DNA from: Desulfotruncus alcoholivorax DSM 16058
GTDB taxonomy: Bacteria > Bacillota > Desulfotomaculia > Desulfotomaculales > Desulfallaceae
Assembly: GCF_000430885.1 (NCBI RefSeq)
Contig: NZ_AUMW01000018.1
Coordinates: 1 to 64,000, forward strand
Length of the DNA: 64,000 nt
Reading direction: 5' to 3'
Below the pieces are notes generated by a model. That model was not told the DNA's origin. It searched no databases and was given only the letters and a program-made list of their open reading frames with translations. Both the position numbers and the translations under genes were made by a program. Shown piece by piece: positions 8,514 to 16,726 of this stretch (positions within the stretch are counted from its first letter, which is position 1; every line of letters starts with the position of its first letter).

Positions 8514-9035
8514 TTGGCGGAAGTTTGTAGTGACCTGGGTGTGGACATGGAAGAAGTTCAGAATTACTTAGTTGCCGACCTGAGCTTTCTTTTAAACGCC
8601 GGTTCCGGTGTACCACCCGGGTGGAAGCCGGGTGAGTCCGGACCTTTGGTGTGGCCTTTGACCGGTGTATTTAATATTACTTCAGGGTTCGGCGAAAGGA
8701 TCGATCCTGTAAATGGCAGTATTGGTTTTCACGAAGGGCTGGACGTGGCCGCTCCGACCGGCACACCGGTGCATGCTGCCGGAGCCGGGGTGGTAGAGGC
8801 GGCCGGGTGGATGGGTAATGCGGGCAATGCGGTGATTATAAGCCATGGAGTTGCGGAGACGAGGTATTTCCACCTGTCCAGTATTGTTGTTGCTCCAGGT
8901 CAGCAGGTGGACGCCGGCGAGGTAATTGGTTATGTCGGCAGTACGGGCAAGAGCACTGGCCCGCACCTGCATTTTGAAGTACGTGTAGGCGGCCGGCCGC
9001 GCAATCCAGTTGATTTTTACGGAGGTGCTCAATAA
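8514..9035 (+). CDS. M23 family peptidoglycan endopeptidase of the conjugation module
   Basis: 173 residues from a TTG start that has no convincing ribosome site. The C-terminal 120 residues form an M23/LytM domain: the zinc ligands are visible in GFHEGLDVAAP (H and D) and GPHLHFEVR (HxH). It should open peptidoglycan for the mating channel. No signal peptide is present in this frame; the membrane anchor is in the preceding in-frame segment. The stop TAA overlaps the next ATG. Confidence 0.78.
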   Translation: MAEVCSDLGVDMEEVQNYLVADLSFLLNAGSGVPPGWKPGESGPLVWPLTGVFNITSGFGERIDPVNGSIGFHEGLDVAAPTGTPVHAAGAGVVEAAGWMGNAGNAVIISHGVAETRYFHLSSIVVAPGQQVDAGEVIGYVGSTGKSTGPHLHFEVRVGGRPRNPVDFYGGAQ

Positions 9036-9763
9036 TGAATCGTAAGTATTTGGTTTTAGCTGCTGCGGCAATTTTAATTGCCGCTGTAGCTTTTTTCGCG
9101 GGAATGGTATTTCGGGAACCGGAACCCGGAGCTTTATCATCTGAAAATGCCGGCTTGAACGACATTCAAGAACCGGAGTTGAGTGGTAATTATTTTAACT
9201 GGAAAACCACAACGCGTATGTATGTTTTTCGTTTTTTAGATTCCCAGCCTAATGAACAGGTCATGGAAAAGATTAAGCGGGACGAGCAAGACAAAACCAC
9301 CGGAAACCTGGGTGTCGTTTATATCGGCGCGCCAGTCGAAGAGAAGGATTTGCAAGTAATCAGGACCGGGCATTACGGTATTACGAAAACCATGTCCACG
9401 GAAGAGGAAAAGATTTATCACTTGAAGCCCGGTGGGATCACTTTTCCGGTGTCCAACCGTGGCAGGCCGGTTGACGGGATAGAGGTAATGGTTCGCGGCA
9501 GTCGTTTAAACTGGCATGAGGATTTTGAAAGTTATTCGCATGTTGATTTCGATTTGACCGGCTATATTAAGACGGAAATAGCGCTTTCATCCAAAGGTCC
9601 CTGGACGGAGGTTGATTATTATCGCTATGGACAGCTGGCCATCAAGCCTTTGCTCGGGGATTTGCGGGGACATGATACGCTGTATGTGCGTTTTACGGAG
9701 AAAAAGCCCTTGCCTGAAGATGTTACCATTGATGAACTTGCTTTTTCTGTTGCGGACGCTTGA
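9035..9763 (+). CDS. Membrane-anchored extracytoplasmic protein of unknown function
   Basis: 242 residues. One N-terminal membrane helix (about residues 5-26) is followed by a soluble domain of about 210 residues, rich in beta-forming segments. I recognise no family. It lies inside the conjugation operon, overlapping the stop of the M23 gene, so a structural or surface role in mating is likely but inferred from position. Confidence 0.7.
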   Translation: MNRKYLVLAAAAILIAAVAFFAGMVFREPEPGALSSENAGLNDIQEPELSGNYFNWKTTTRMYVFRFLDSQPNEQVMEKIKRDEQDKTTGNLGVVYIGAPVEEKDLQVIRTGHYGITKTMSTEEEKIYHLKPGGITFPVSNRGRPVDGIEVMVRGSRLNWHEDFESYSHVDFDLTGYIKTEIALSSKGPWTEVDYYRYGQLAIKPLLGDLRGHDTLYVRFTEKKPLPEDVTIDELAFSVADA

Positions 9764-9785
9764 TTGGAGGAAGGCTGGTGATTTA

Positions 9786-10904
9786 ATGTTCGCTGTAGTT
9801 ACCGTCCCGGAGCGGGCGGAGCAGGTGCAAGCGGCTGTGCAGGAATTCGGTGATTTGGTGTTTTGCCAGGCGGAGAAAATGGACAGCGGCGGTATTAAGA
9901 GCATGTTTCAGTCGTTGTCCCGGGTGGCGGCTGATACTTTGATTCTGGACGTGGATGCCGGGCCGGGGGAGGACCTGGTAATCGCGGTAAAGGGGTATCG
10001 TATTGCCAGGCCCGGCGTGCGGATAGTGCTCCTTGTTTCGGATAGGGAGCCGGGTGATGTTACAGTGGCCCAGTTGGTCGGCCTAGGTATTTATGATATT
10101 TCAGCCGGCAGTGATGAGTCGGATTGGGCTCTTCTGACCGGCCGGACCCTGCAGGCGCCGCCGGCTACCTTTGCGCAGGCGGCCAGGTGGCATGTATCCC
10201 GTGATCGGGAATATAACGGAACGAGTGAGCGGGTTGTTATTGAACGCCACCCGATCGGCGCAGTGACTATATCCGTAGCCGGAGCGGCTTCGGGAATAGG
10301 CTGCACGCATACCGCCCTGGCCATAGCCTCGCATATAGCCCAAAAAAAATATGCCGTGGCCTTGCTGGAATTGAATAATAAAAGAAGTCTTGGATATTTG
10401 GTTAGAGTTATAAAATTGCGCGAAGGTGACATGCCGGATTCTTACAGGGTGGGGAATCTGCATATTTTCCCGATTGGTGTGGATGTGCACGATTCGGAAT
10501 TGGACCAGGTGTTTTATAAAAAGCTGCAGCAAATACGCGGTAGGTTTAAGTATATCGTTGTCGATCTCGGTGAGCTTGATCATTCCAAAATAGCGGATTT
10601 TTCTAGGTCAAATCTGGCTGTGGTGGTCGCTTCCGCTGCACCCTGGCGCTGGCATGACCTGCTGTTGGTTTTATCGCAGTGCGGGGAGCAGAGTAATGTC
10701 AGTTTGGCCTTTATTGCGCCTTCAGAAGATTTTTATAAGATACTGGCAAGTGAAACCGGTTTAAAGGCTTATAGTTTGCCATACATTCCCGACCCGCTCA
10801 GGCCGGATGATGCGGGCGAGGCGCTGCAGGCAATGCTCTCGGAGGTGTTGCCGGACAAAGTGGTTGAACAGAAACGTTCGTTCTTAAGGTTCTTTAAAAA
10901 ATGA
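9786..10904 (+). CDS. CpaE/TadZ-like deviant P-loop ATPase
   Basis: 372 residues from ATG 9786; the longer frame from 9612 would overlap the previous gene and lacks a ribosome site. The first 130 residues resemble a receiver-like domain without a clear phosphorylation site. After it comes a MinD/ParA-type nucleotide-binding domain whose P-loop is AGAASGIGCTHTALAIA, a degenerate Walker A. This domain order is that of CpaE/TadZ proteins, which position secretion or pilus machines at the cell pole. In this context it may place the conjugation apparatus. GGAGGAAGG is at 9766-9774. Confidence 0.65.
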   Translation: MFAVVTVPERAEQVQAAVQEFGDLVFCQAEKMDSGGIKSMFQSLSRVAADTLILDVDAGPGEDLVIAVKGYRIARPGVRIVLLVSDREPGDVTVAQLVGLGIYDISAGSDESDWALLTGRTLQAPPATFAQAARWHVSRDREYNGTSERVVIERHPIGAVTISVAGAASGIGCTHTALAIASHIAQKKYAVALLELNNKRSLGYLVRVIKLREGDMPDSYRVGNLHIFPIGVDVHDSELDQVFYKKLQQIRGRFKYIVVDLGELDHSKIADFSRSNLAVVVASAAPWRWHDLLLVLSQCGEQSNVSLAFIAPSEDFYKILASETGLKAYSLPYIPDPLRPDDAGEALQAMLSEVLPDKVVEQKRSFLRFFKK

Positions 10905-10942
10905 TATTTAAGATTAAATTAGAAAAACGGGAGGTTTTATTA

Positions 10943-11749
10943 ATGCAAATTTCAAGATCATTTACGCGGCCCGAAGGTTTTAAAGCTGCTGCTGAGGCCA
11001 GCGGGCTTGATGTCTTGTACACGGTTTGGGAACGTAACCTGGTTGTTGAAGCTGAAGTGCTCAAGGTAACGGAGATAGGCGGTGAACAATGCTGGGAGCT
11101 GGAATTGGACGGCGCCAAAGGGTTGGTTCCTTTTTCCGAATCTGGTTTGGAGTACCCCGGGCAGATGGACCAGTTTACCGGTTCAATGGTTTTTGTCAAG
11201 GTGAAAGGTATTGATAAAGATTCAGGTATCGCGGCCCTTTCACGGCAAGAGGCGCTGGCTGATATGCGCAAGTCGGTCATGGAAAGGCTTAGTCCGGGAC
11301 AGGTCGTAGATGCAATCGTGCGGGGTGTAGGACGCAATACCGTATACTTGGACGTTGGTGGCGGTGTGATAGGAGAGATGCCCCGCAAGATGGCCACGTT
11401 TTCTCAAAAGCTCCAATCGCTGCGCAAGGTTTTTAACCTTGGGCAGCAGCTGCGGGTTAAGGTGATGGAGGTTGATTCGGAGCGGAATAAAATCGTTGTA
11501 TCCCGCACGGAGTTGCTGCCGGATCCCTGGGAGAAGGTTGACTTCAAGCGCCGGGACAGGATCTCCGGTACCGTGGTGAGGGTGCATGGTGACAAGGCTT
11601 TCGTGGAGTTCAAGGATGGTGTGGTCGCCCTGGCCAACTTTTCGCTTTTGGACAGGATCAGCCCCGGGGACCGGGTGCGCGGGGTTGTAACCAGGTTTGA
11701 CCCGGAAAAGAAGTTGCTGCGCTTGAAACTAACGGACCGGCTGGCTTAG
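10943..11749 (+). CDS. S1-domain RNA-binding protein
   Basis: 268 residues, start ATG 10943 with GGGAGG upstream (an earlier ATG at 10901 has none). Three S1/OB-fold repeats can be seen, starting near residues 28, 115 and 200; the second contains VYLDVGGGVIGEMP and the third KAFVEFKDGVVALAN. Such repeats bind RNA, as in ribosomal protein S1. The gene lies in the conjugation operon between a CpaE-like ATPase and a winged-helix protein, an unusual place for an S1 protein. Confidence 0.75.
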   Translation: MQISRSFTRPEGFKAAAEASGLDVLYTVWERNLVVEAEVLKVTEIGGEQCWELELDGAKGLVPFSESGLEYPGQMDQFTGSMVFVKVKGIDKDSGIAALSRQEALADMRKSVMERLSPGQVVDAIVRGVGRNTVYLDVGGGVIGEMPRKMATFSQKLQSLRKVFNLGQQLRVKVMEVDSERNKIVVSRTELLPDPWEKVDFKRRDRISGTVVRVHGDKAFVEFKDGVVALANFSLLDRISPGDRVRGVVTRFDPEKKLLRLKLTDRLA

Positions 11750-11761
11750 GGTGGTGGCAAT

Positions 11762-12352
11762 GTGCGGGACAGTCCGTTAGCTTATTTTGATAATATTACC
11801 CCGGGACCTATGAATGAGGCCCGGGGTAAAATATTAAGTTTGAGCTCCCGGGCGCTGGCGGTGCTGGAATTGCTGCGCGAGTCAAGAGCGGCGCTTACTA
11901 CTACTATGTTGGCCGGCTACTTTAGGTGTAAAAAGTCGTCGCTGCAGAAGAACATGTATGCTCTGCAGCGGGCCGGCCTGGCCTACCGGCTTGATTGCTT
12001 AAAAGATGGGCATTATGTGCGTGTTTGGCTTGCCTCCACTGTGCCCGTGCCCGGTCCGGTGGAGGCGGCGCGGTTGGCAGCCCTGGGGGTGCTTTTTTTG
12101 CGCTTGCGCAGAGAATATGCGGGGATGATCTGGGAGATGTTGCCGGGGCAGGTAGCGAGGATGATAATTAATAATACGCGCCTGGTGGACCCGGTGCGGC
12201 GTGGAGAAAAACCCTTCGAAAAGGCTGATCTGTTGTTGTTTCCAACGCTGGACGAGGCACGGCAGCTTACACCGGAGGGAAAGTTATATACTGCGGATAC
12301 TTTACTTATTAGTAATAATAAGCAAATAATCTTTAAGCAAGTGAAAAAATAA
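11762..12352 (+). CDS. Winged-helix DNA-binding protein, likely element regulator
   Basis: 196 residues from GTG 11762. Residues 28-75 (ALAVLELLRESRAALTTTML, then a second helix KKSSLQKNMYALQRAGLAYR) form a winged helix-turn-helix of the kind found in MarR-like regulators. The C-terminal 100 residues are unrecognised. As the last gene of the conjugation operon it may regulate the element, which is an inference. Confidence 0.6.
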   Translation: MRDSPLAYFDNITPGPMNEARGKILSLSSRALAVLELLRESRAALTTTMLAGYFRCKKSSLQKNMYALQRAGLAYRLDCLKDGHYVRVWLASTVPVPGPVEAARLAALGVLFLRLRREYAGMIWEMLPGQVARMIINNTRLVDPVRRGEKPFEKADLLLFPTLDEARQLTPEGKLYTADTLLISNNKQIIFKQVKK

Positions 12353-12415
12353 TATTTTTTTTATTGAAATGTTTCAGGTTATGTGTTATTTTACCAGTAT
12401 AAGTTGTTTATTTTG

Positions 12416-12511
12416 ACTTCGGCTTGCGGGCCGCAAGTATGTTTTTGTTTATTATTTCAGCTTGCGGGCTGAAATGTGTCTGTTGAGTACCTTCGGCTTT
12501 CGGGCCGTTGG
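12416..12511 (+). repeat. Three tandem hairpins with a shared TTGCGG/TTTCGG loop
   Basis: Three hairpins follow each other at about 38-base intervals: ACTTCGGC-TTGCGG-GCCGcAAGT (12416-12438), ATTTCAGC-TTGCGG-GCTGAAAT (12454-12475) and CCTTCGGC-TTTCGG-GCCGTTGG (12490-12511). The loops are nearly identical while the stems differ with compensating changes (CGGC/GCCG against CAGC/GCTG). The preceding gene ends at 12352 and SSB starts at 12696, so this lies in an untranslated stretch. Hairpins with the complementary core GGC-(C)GTAA-GCC recur at 15628 and 17546. Confidence 0.75.
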
Positions 12512-12542
12512 TTTGTTTAATTTGATAATGGTAATTGAGTTT

Positions 12543-12578
12543 AAAAGACAAGTGTCTGTATGCGCTTGTCTTTTTCTG
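12543..12578 (+). terminator. Intrinsic terminator upstream of ssb
   Basis: AAAAGACAAG (12543-12552) pairs with CTTGTCTTTT (12565-12574), continuing into a T run. It ends the conjugation operon transcript, or acts as an attenuator for ssb. The rest of 12579-12695 shows only the ssb ribosome site. Confidence 0.75.
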
Positions 12579-12695
12579 TTTCAAGAGAAAAAAAAGCGGC
12601 TAAATTGAGTTTTATTCAAAAAAGTTAAAGGGTAAAAAAGTCCGACGAATGTTACGCGTGGGCTTTTATTTTAAAAAAAAGGAGGAATATACAAG

Positions 12696-13019
12696 ATGAA
12701 TGAGGTTTGGTTGATTGGCCGGCTGACAAAGGACCCGGAGGAAAAGAAAACACCGAATGGAAAGACTGTTGCCAGGATGACTCTGGCTGTGGAGCGGGAT
12801 TACGCAAACGCTGACGGGGAGCGGGAAGTTGACTTCATAGAAATCATCGTCTGGGAAAAGCTAGCCGAGACTTGCATTAAATATCTCGGCAAAGGCCGGC
12901 TGGTTTCCTTCAAGGGACGTTTACAGGTTCGGTCATATGAGGATAGCCAGGGAATCAGGCGTAAAGCAGCTGAAGTGGTGGCTGAGAAAGTAAAGTTTCT
13001 GGATAAGGCAAAGGAATAA
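12696..13019 (+). CDS. ssb: Single-stranded DNA-binding protein, short form
   Basis: 107 residues, start ATG with AAAGGAGG upstream. The OB-fold is complete, beginning MNEVWLIGRLTKDPE and including the typical DFIEIIVWEKLAET. The usual acidic C-terminal tail (DDDIPF type) that recruits other proteins is missing, so the protein is only an OB-fold. Short SSBs of this kind are common on plasmids and conjugative elements and protect the transferred strand. Confidence 0.92.
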   Translation: MNEVWLIGRLTKDPEEKKTPNGKTVARMTLAVERDYANADGEREVDFIEIIVWEKLAETCIKYLGKGRLVSFKGRLQVRSYEDSQGIRRKAAEVVAEKVKFLDKAKE

Positions 13020-13073
13020 AAAGAGGTGATTTGCTTGGCATACTTAAGATATAATAATCTTGAGGTGGTTGCC

Positions 13074-13292
13074 ATGGCAGTCCAAGCCGTACAAAAAGAG
13101 CACGTAAAGGCTCTTATTGATCGTTTAAGCCAAGAACAGTTACAGGCATTATGGGTAATATTAAACTCAATGGCCTGGCCGGTAGTTGAAATTTCCCCGG
13201 AGGAAGAAAAAGACATTAAAGAAGGGCTGAATGAACTTGAATCGGGTCTTAAAGTGAGCGCTGAAGATGTATGGAAAGAACTTGGTATTTAA
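13074..13292 (+). CDS. Antitoxin of a RelBE/ParDE-type pair
   Basis: 72 residues from ATG 13074, which has GAGGTGG five bases upstream; an in-frame ATG-like start further up at 13026 is less likely. The protein is acidic in its C-terminal half (SPEEEKDIKEGLNELESG), typical of small antitoxins. The toxin gene overlaps its end by 26 bases. The family is deduced mainly from the partner. Confidence 0.7.
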   Translation: MAVQAVQKEHVKALIDRLSQEQLQALWVILNSMAWPVVEISPEEEKDIKEGLNELESGLKVSAEDVWKELGI

Positions 13293-13539
13293 GGTTGACT
13301 TCTCCCGAAAATCTCTAAAACAGCTTCAATCTATTGATCGGCAAAACCAAATACGAATCAAAGAAGCTGTGAAAAAACTGGAAATATATCCTCCAGGAAT
13401 TGAGATTGGGAAAGTTAAAAAATATTCGGATGTATTCAAGTTGCGTGTCGGAGACTGGAGGATATTTTTCCGCTACAAATTTTTAACTTACCAGGTGGAA
13501 ATAATATCAATCAGACTGAGAGATAAAGCATATAAATAA
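13267..13539 (+). CDS. RelE/ParE-family toxin
   Basis: 90 residues. FKVDFSRKSLKQLQSIDR at the start and VFKLRVGDWRIFFRY in the middle are the classical RelE/ParE fold signatures (helix pair, then the strand with conserved Leu-Arg and Asp-Trp-Arg). RelE toxins cleave mRNA at the ribosome, ParE toxins act on gyrase; sequence alone does not decide. The ATG at 13267 is used, though a TTG at 13282 is possible. The pair probably stabilises the element. Confidence 0.85.
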   Translation: MYGKNLVFKVDFSRKSLKQLQSIDRQNQIRIKEAVKKLEIYPPGIEIGKVKKYSDVFKLRVGDWRIFFRYKFLTYQVEIISIRLRDKAYK

Positions 13540-13763
13540 GCACTTATGTGCAAGAGAGCAAGGGCAAAGAGGTTATGATAAATAACTTTTTTGCCCTTTT
13601 TATTTTAGAAAAAAGAGGGGGTTTTGATATGTATAACATGTACAACAGACCGTTGACGGAGCTCTTTGGGTGCTGGCGACGCAAATGGCTGCACTTAAGA
13701 ATTAAGCAAGTAAAGAAAAGGGTTATGCCCGATATTCCAACACACTCGACAGGAGGTGAATGG

Positions 13764-14246
13764 ATGCGGGCATGGCCCGTATCCCAAGAGATGACCAAAT
13801 TATGTCCGTTTAGAAAAAGAAGAGTAGTTGTTGCCAAGAATGAATGGGAAGAACAGTTTATGAAATGCTTGCTGGAAGAATGCGCCATGTGGGCCGGGGA
13901 TGGTTGTGGCCTGGGACGGATTAATACAATAACCTGCGACATGACCACCGGCCGGGAAGAAGCAGCCAAGGAAAAGTCTACAAAGAATAATGATGGAGAA
14001 GACCAGCCAAACGATGAACCACTTGATTGGACACCCATCAAAGTTCTGGAAGCGAAGGAAACCAAAACTCTCGGTACGGTCCGGGCCTGGTGCCAATATG
14101 CGGACAGTGGCAAAAAGGAAGCCTTCTTTGCCAAAAATGCTACCGGCAAGGCTCTGCTTCAGTCAGTGGGCAAGCCGGTAGAAGTAAAATTTCGCCGCAT
14201 GGAGAGCGGTACCGCATTTGTGATATTCGTGAAGGCGGAGTGGTAA
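13764..14246 (+). CDS. Unrecognised protein with a cysteine-rich segment
   Basis: 160 residues from ATG 13764, which has a perfect AGGAGGTGA at 13751-13759. The frame is open further up and ATG 13629 with AGAGGGGG is an alternative that gives 205 residues. The N-terminal region has Cys residues in a CPF-x-C-x-EECAMW-x-GCGL arrangement, which suggests a small metal site as seen in some phage proteins. The remainder is not recognised. Confidence 0.6.
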   Translation: MRAWPVSQEMTKLCPFRKRRVVVAKNEWEEQFMKCLLEECAMWAGDGCGLGRINTITCDMTTGREEAAKEKSTKNNDGEDQPNDEPLDWTPIKVLEAKETKTLGTVRAWCQYADSGKKEAFFAKNATGKALLQSVGKPVEVKFRRMESGTAFVIFVKAEW

Positions 14247-14273
14247 GCAGGCTAATTAAAGCCAGAAACCACA

Positions 14274-14320
14274 GGGAGAACTAATCCGGGGTAAATAGCC
14301 CGTTCGTTCTCCTTTTGCAT
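14274..14320 (+). terminator. Intrinsic terminator
   Basis: GGAGAAC (14275-14281) pairs with GTTCTCC (14306-14312), followed by TTTTGCATTTT. It separates the preceding small gene from the primase. Confidence 0.75.
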
Positions 14321-14350
14321 TTTAGCACCCCATAAACAGGAGGGCGGGTC

Positions 14351-15340
14351 ATGAAACAATATGAAAAATTTGTTAAAGCCAAGCCGTCGAATCCCTGTCC
14401 CATATGTGGTGTGGGTGACTGGTGTGGTTTTAATAGCTATATAGCGAGCTGTATGAGGATAAAGGAAGGTTCGTTTAAAGAAGTACACATGAGCAATGGC
14501 CAGGTTGCGTACCTCCATTGGCTTAAACCGGGTGCGGTTAATATAACGGCTGTAATATTGAACGAAAAAATAGCGGCTGTGACAACTGCACCAGTGGAAG
14601 CACGTAACCGTGTTTATAGAGATTTTTTAAGACTTTTATCGCTTAACCCACACCACAAGGACGACCTAATCAGACGTGGGTTAAGTGAAATGGATATAAA
14701 AAGGAACGGCTATAAGTCCATCCCGGAAAGCGATAAACCCTGGAGCATATGTCGCAGGTTAATTGAAAGAGGCCATGACCTGCACGGTATCCCCGGGTTC
14801 TTTAAAGCCCGTGGCCGGTATGGAGGCAACTACTGGACCTTTGATTGGCAGACCGGTTACTTTATACCGGTACTTGACAGCAACGGACGAATTCAAGCCT
14901 TACAAAGAAGGATGGATGACCCTAATCGTGGAGGTAAATATAAGTTATTTAGCGGTCGTCAGCACCAGGGCGGCTGCAGCTGCGGTACCCCGGCCCATAT
15001 AGCCAGGCCGGAAAACCTGAAAGATAACAGGGTTTGGATTACCGAAGGCCCGCTAAAAGCCGATATTGCATCTAAGTACCTGGGTGCCGTAGTGATAGGC
15101 TCGCTAAGCGCAACCACCTGGAAGCCGGTACTTCAAACAGTACTGGAAATGGATGCAAAAGAAATTATTATAGCCTATGACATGGACGCAACAACTAATT
15201 GTAATGTGGCTGAAGCAGAAAAGGCTTTGAAACATGAACTACTAAGACATGGGCTGAAAGTAAAAAGAGCGAGATGGAAAACAGGCAAAGGTATTGATGA
15301 TGTGCTTGTGGCTACAGCCATAAAAAAGCAAAGCGCTTAA
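14351..15340 (+). CDS. Toprim-domain primase-like protein (DUF3854 type)
   Basis: 329 residues. An N-terminal zinc motif starts with CPICG (about residue 16), and the C-terminal half carries a Toprim fold: RVWITEGPLKADIASK with the catalytic Glu near residue 230, then KEIIIAYDMDATTN (Asp-x-Asp near 280) and KGIDDVLV. Such Toprim proteins occur as primases on mobile elements. It may prime the complementary strand after transfer. The start ATG follows AGGAGGG. Confidence 0.8.
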   Translation: MKQYEKFVKAKPSNPCPICGVGDWCGFNSYIASCMRIKEGSFKEVHMSNGQVAYLHWLKPGAVNITAVILNEKIAAVTTAPVEARNRVYRDFLRLLSLNPHHKDDLIRRGLSEMDIKRNGYKSIPESDKPWSICRRLIERGHDLHGIPGFFKARGRYGGNYWTFDWQTGYFIPVLDSNGRIQALQRRMDDPNRGGKYKLFSGRQHQGGCSCGTPAHIARPENLKDNRVWITEGPLKADIASKYLGAVVIGSLSATTWKPVLQTVLEMDAKEIIIAYDMDATTNCNVAEAEKALKHELLRHGLKVKRARWKTGKGIDDVLVATAIKKQSA

Positions 15341-15368
15341 TGTTCTGGAAATAAAGGTTGGTAAGCAA

Positions 15369-15569
15369 ATGGGTAAAGTGTTGTTTATTTGTGAAAGGTG
15401 CGCAAACTTAATTAACGGAAGGTTACAGATTGTGCAAGGAGAGTATTTCGTAAAAGGCTTTTTATTGGACGGTAAACCGGTAACCGCTTGTTATGCAGCA
15501 CCGAGCCATAAACGGAAATGTGCTGAATGTGGAGAGAAAACAAGAGTTTGTTATAAAACTATAGCGTGA
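15369..15569 (+). CDS. Small zinc-ribbon-like protein
   Basis: 66 residues with two Cys pairs, CERC (residues 8-11) and CAEC (about 50-53), plus a further Cys near each. This spacing suggests one bound zinc ion. No family is recognised. It follows the primase by 28 bases. Confidence 0.6.
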   Translation: MGKVLFICERCANLINGRLQIVQGEYFVKGFLLDGKPVTACYAAPSHKRKCAECGEKTRVCYKTIA

Positions 15570-15586
15570 ATTTAATCTAAGTTAAC

Positions 15587-15652
15587 CGGGCGTACGCCCG
15601 TAGACCAATCATCCGAAAGGAGGGATTGGATACGGGCCGTAAGCCCGTATCC
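15587..15652 (+). repeat. Two palindromic hairpins upstream of radC
   Basis: CGGGCGTACGCCCG (15587-15600) is a perfect palindrome preceded by AAGTTAAC. GGATACGGGC-CGTAA-GCCCGTATCC (15628-15652) is a 10-bp hairpin. The second one sits exactly between the radC ribosome site AAAGGAGGG (15616-15624) and its start codon. Both share the GGC-GTA-GCC core with hairpins at 12416-12511 (opposite strand) and 17546-17583. Confidence 0.75.
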
Positions 15653-15658
15653 GTGATA

Positions 15659-16393
15659 ATGAATTTATGGAGCGATGAGCAATTAAAACAATATACCGGA
15701 GAAGTACCCAGCTCACGGGACTTTAAAGTGAGACGACCGGTACAAACAGTTCAGAGAACACTGTCCTTGCAAGTTAGGGAAGAAGTTATTCGGTATGGGG
15801 TGGAATCGATTGAATTACCTGGCGTATTAGCTTCCATTCTAGGACCTGTACCCGATGAAGCAATGGAATTTTTAATGAAACAGGGACTACGGACACTTGC
15901 TCAGATGTCATCTGAAGAACTTAGGAATTTACCCGGGATAGGTAAAGAAAAAGCTGTACGTCTTACTGCTGCATTTGAACTTGCCAGGCGCATGGTCAAG
16001 CTCATGCCGGAGGATAGACCGGTTATTAATTCCCCGGAAAACGCAGCCGCTCTGGTGATGGAAGAAATGCGCCACCTTGACCGGGAGCACTTTTGGGTTT
16101 TGTTATTAAATACAAAGAACCATGTATTGGCCCGGGAGACCATTTCTATCGGCACCTTGAATTCTTCATCGATTCATCCCAGGGAACTGTATAAAGCTGC
16201 TATCAGGCGCAGCGCGGCCGGGGTAATATTGGTGCACAACCATCCCAGCGGTGACCCCACACCAAGCCAGCAAGACATAGAGGTAACCAAACGTTTAATA
16301 GAGTCGGGTAATATTATCGGCATCAATGTCTTAGACCACTTGGTGATCGGAGATAAAAAGTTTGTGAGCTTTAAAGCCAGAGGTTTGATGTAA
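15659..16393 (+). CDS. radC: RadC-family (JAB/MPN domain) protein
   Basis: 244 residues from ATG 15659. An N-terminal helix-hairpin-helix (about residues 83-110, LRNLPGIGKEKAVRL) is followed by the RadC JAB domain with the metal-binding motif VHNHPSGDPTPSQQD (HxHPxGD) and a C-terminal NVLDHLVIG. RadC proteins are common on mobile elements; their exact role is unsettled. The start choice follows from the ribosome site: with the intervening hairpin folded, AAAGGAGGG is nine bases from this ATG. A decayed radC C-terminus lies at 22259. Confidence 0.88.
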   Translation: MNLWSDEQLKQYTGEVPSSRDFKVRRPVQTVQRTLSLQVREEVIRYGVESIELPGVLASILGPVPDEAMEFLMKQGLRTLAQMSSEELRNLPGIGKEKAVRLTAAFELARRMVKLMPEDRPVINSPENAAALVMEEMRHLDREHFWVLLLNTKNHVLARETISIGTLNSSSIHPRELYKAAIRRSAAGVILVHNHPSGDPTPSQQDIEVTKRLIESGNIIGINVLDHLVIGDKKFVSFKARGLM

Positions 16394-16419
16394 AGATGCA
16401 GTAACCGGGAGGTATAAAA

Positions 16420-16659
16420 ATGTTTGAAAGGATATATTGTGAATTACTTGAAATGGCTTGTGATGAATTTGAATACTATCATTATGTGAAAAATAATGGT
16501 TTAAATAATGCCAGAGGGCTAGACAACGGTATGGGCATTCTAAGAGCATTAGTTAGGGTAGCTGGAATTATGAACAATGAACATAAAATCGATCAAGAAA
16601 TTTATAAAGAGCTAGTAATAATGGCATGGGGTAAAGATTGTGAACCTCCTCCGGGATAA
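16420..16659 (+). CDS. Hypothetical small protein
   Basis: 79 residues, start ATG after GGGAGG. The sequence is helical and acidic with several Tyr and Met, and no motif is recognised. It lies in a run of short accessory genes with good ribosome sites. Confidence 0.6.
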   Translation: MFERIYCELLEMACDEFEYYHYVKNNGLNNARGLDNGMGILRALVRVAGIMNNEHKIDQEIYKELVIMAWGKDCEPPPG

Positions 16660-16726
16660 GCCCAGAGGCTTCTCCACGAAGGTTTCTCATTTTATTGATC
16701 AGTTATTTAAGAATGGAGTGATAGCA

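Noticed and set aside
8430-8520. Reassigned genetic code with TGA read as Trp
   Set aside because: All other genes use TGG for Trp and end normally, several with TGA, so a genome-wide recoding is excluded; only a local event is possible.
9612-9785. Long upstream extension of the CpaE-like gene
   Set aside because: It overlaps the previous gene by 150 bases in another frame, has no ribosome site, and the sequence is not protein-like compared with the part after ATG 9786.
12416-12511. CRISPR array
   Set aside because: The units are palindromes with different stems and irregular spacers; there are no constant direct repeats and no cas genes.
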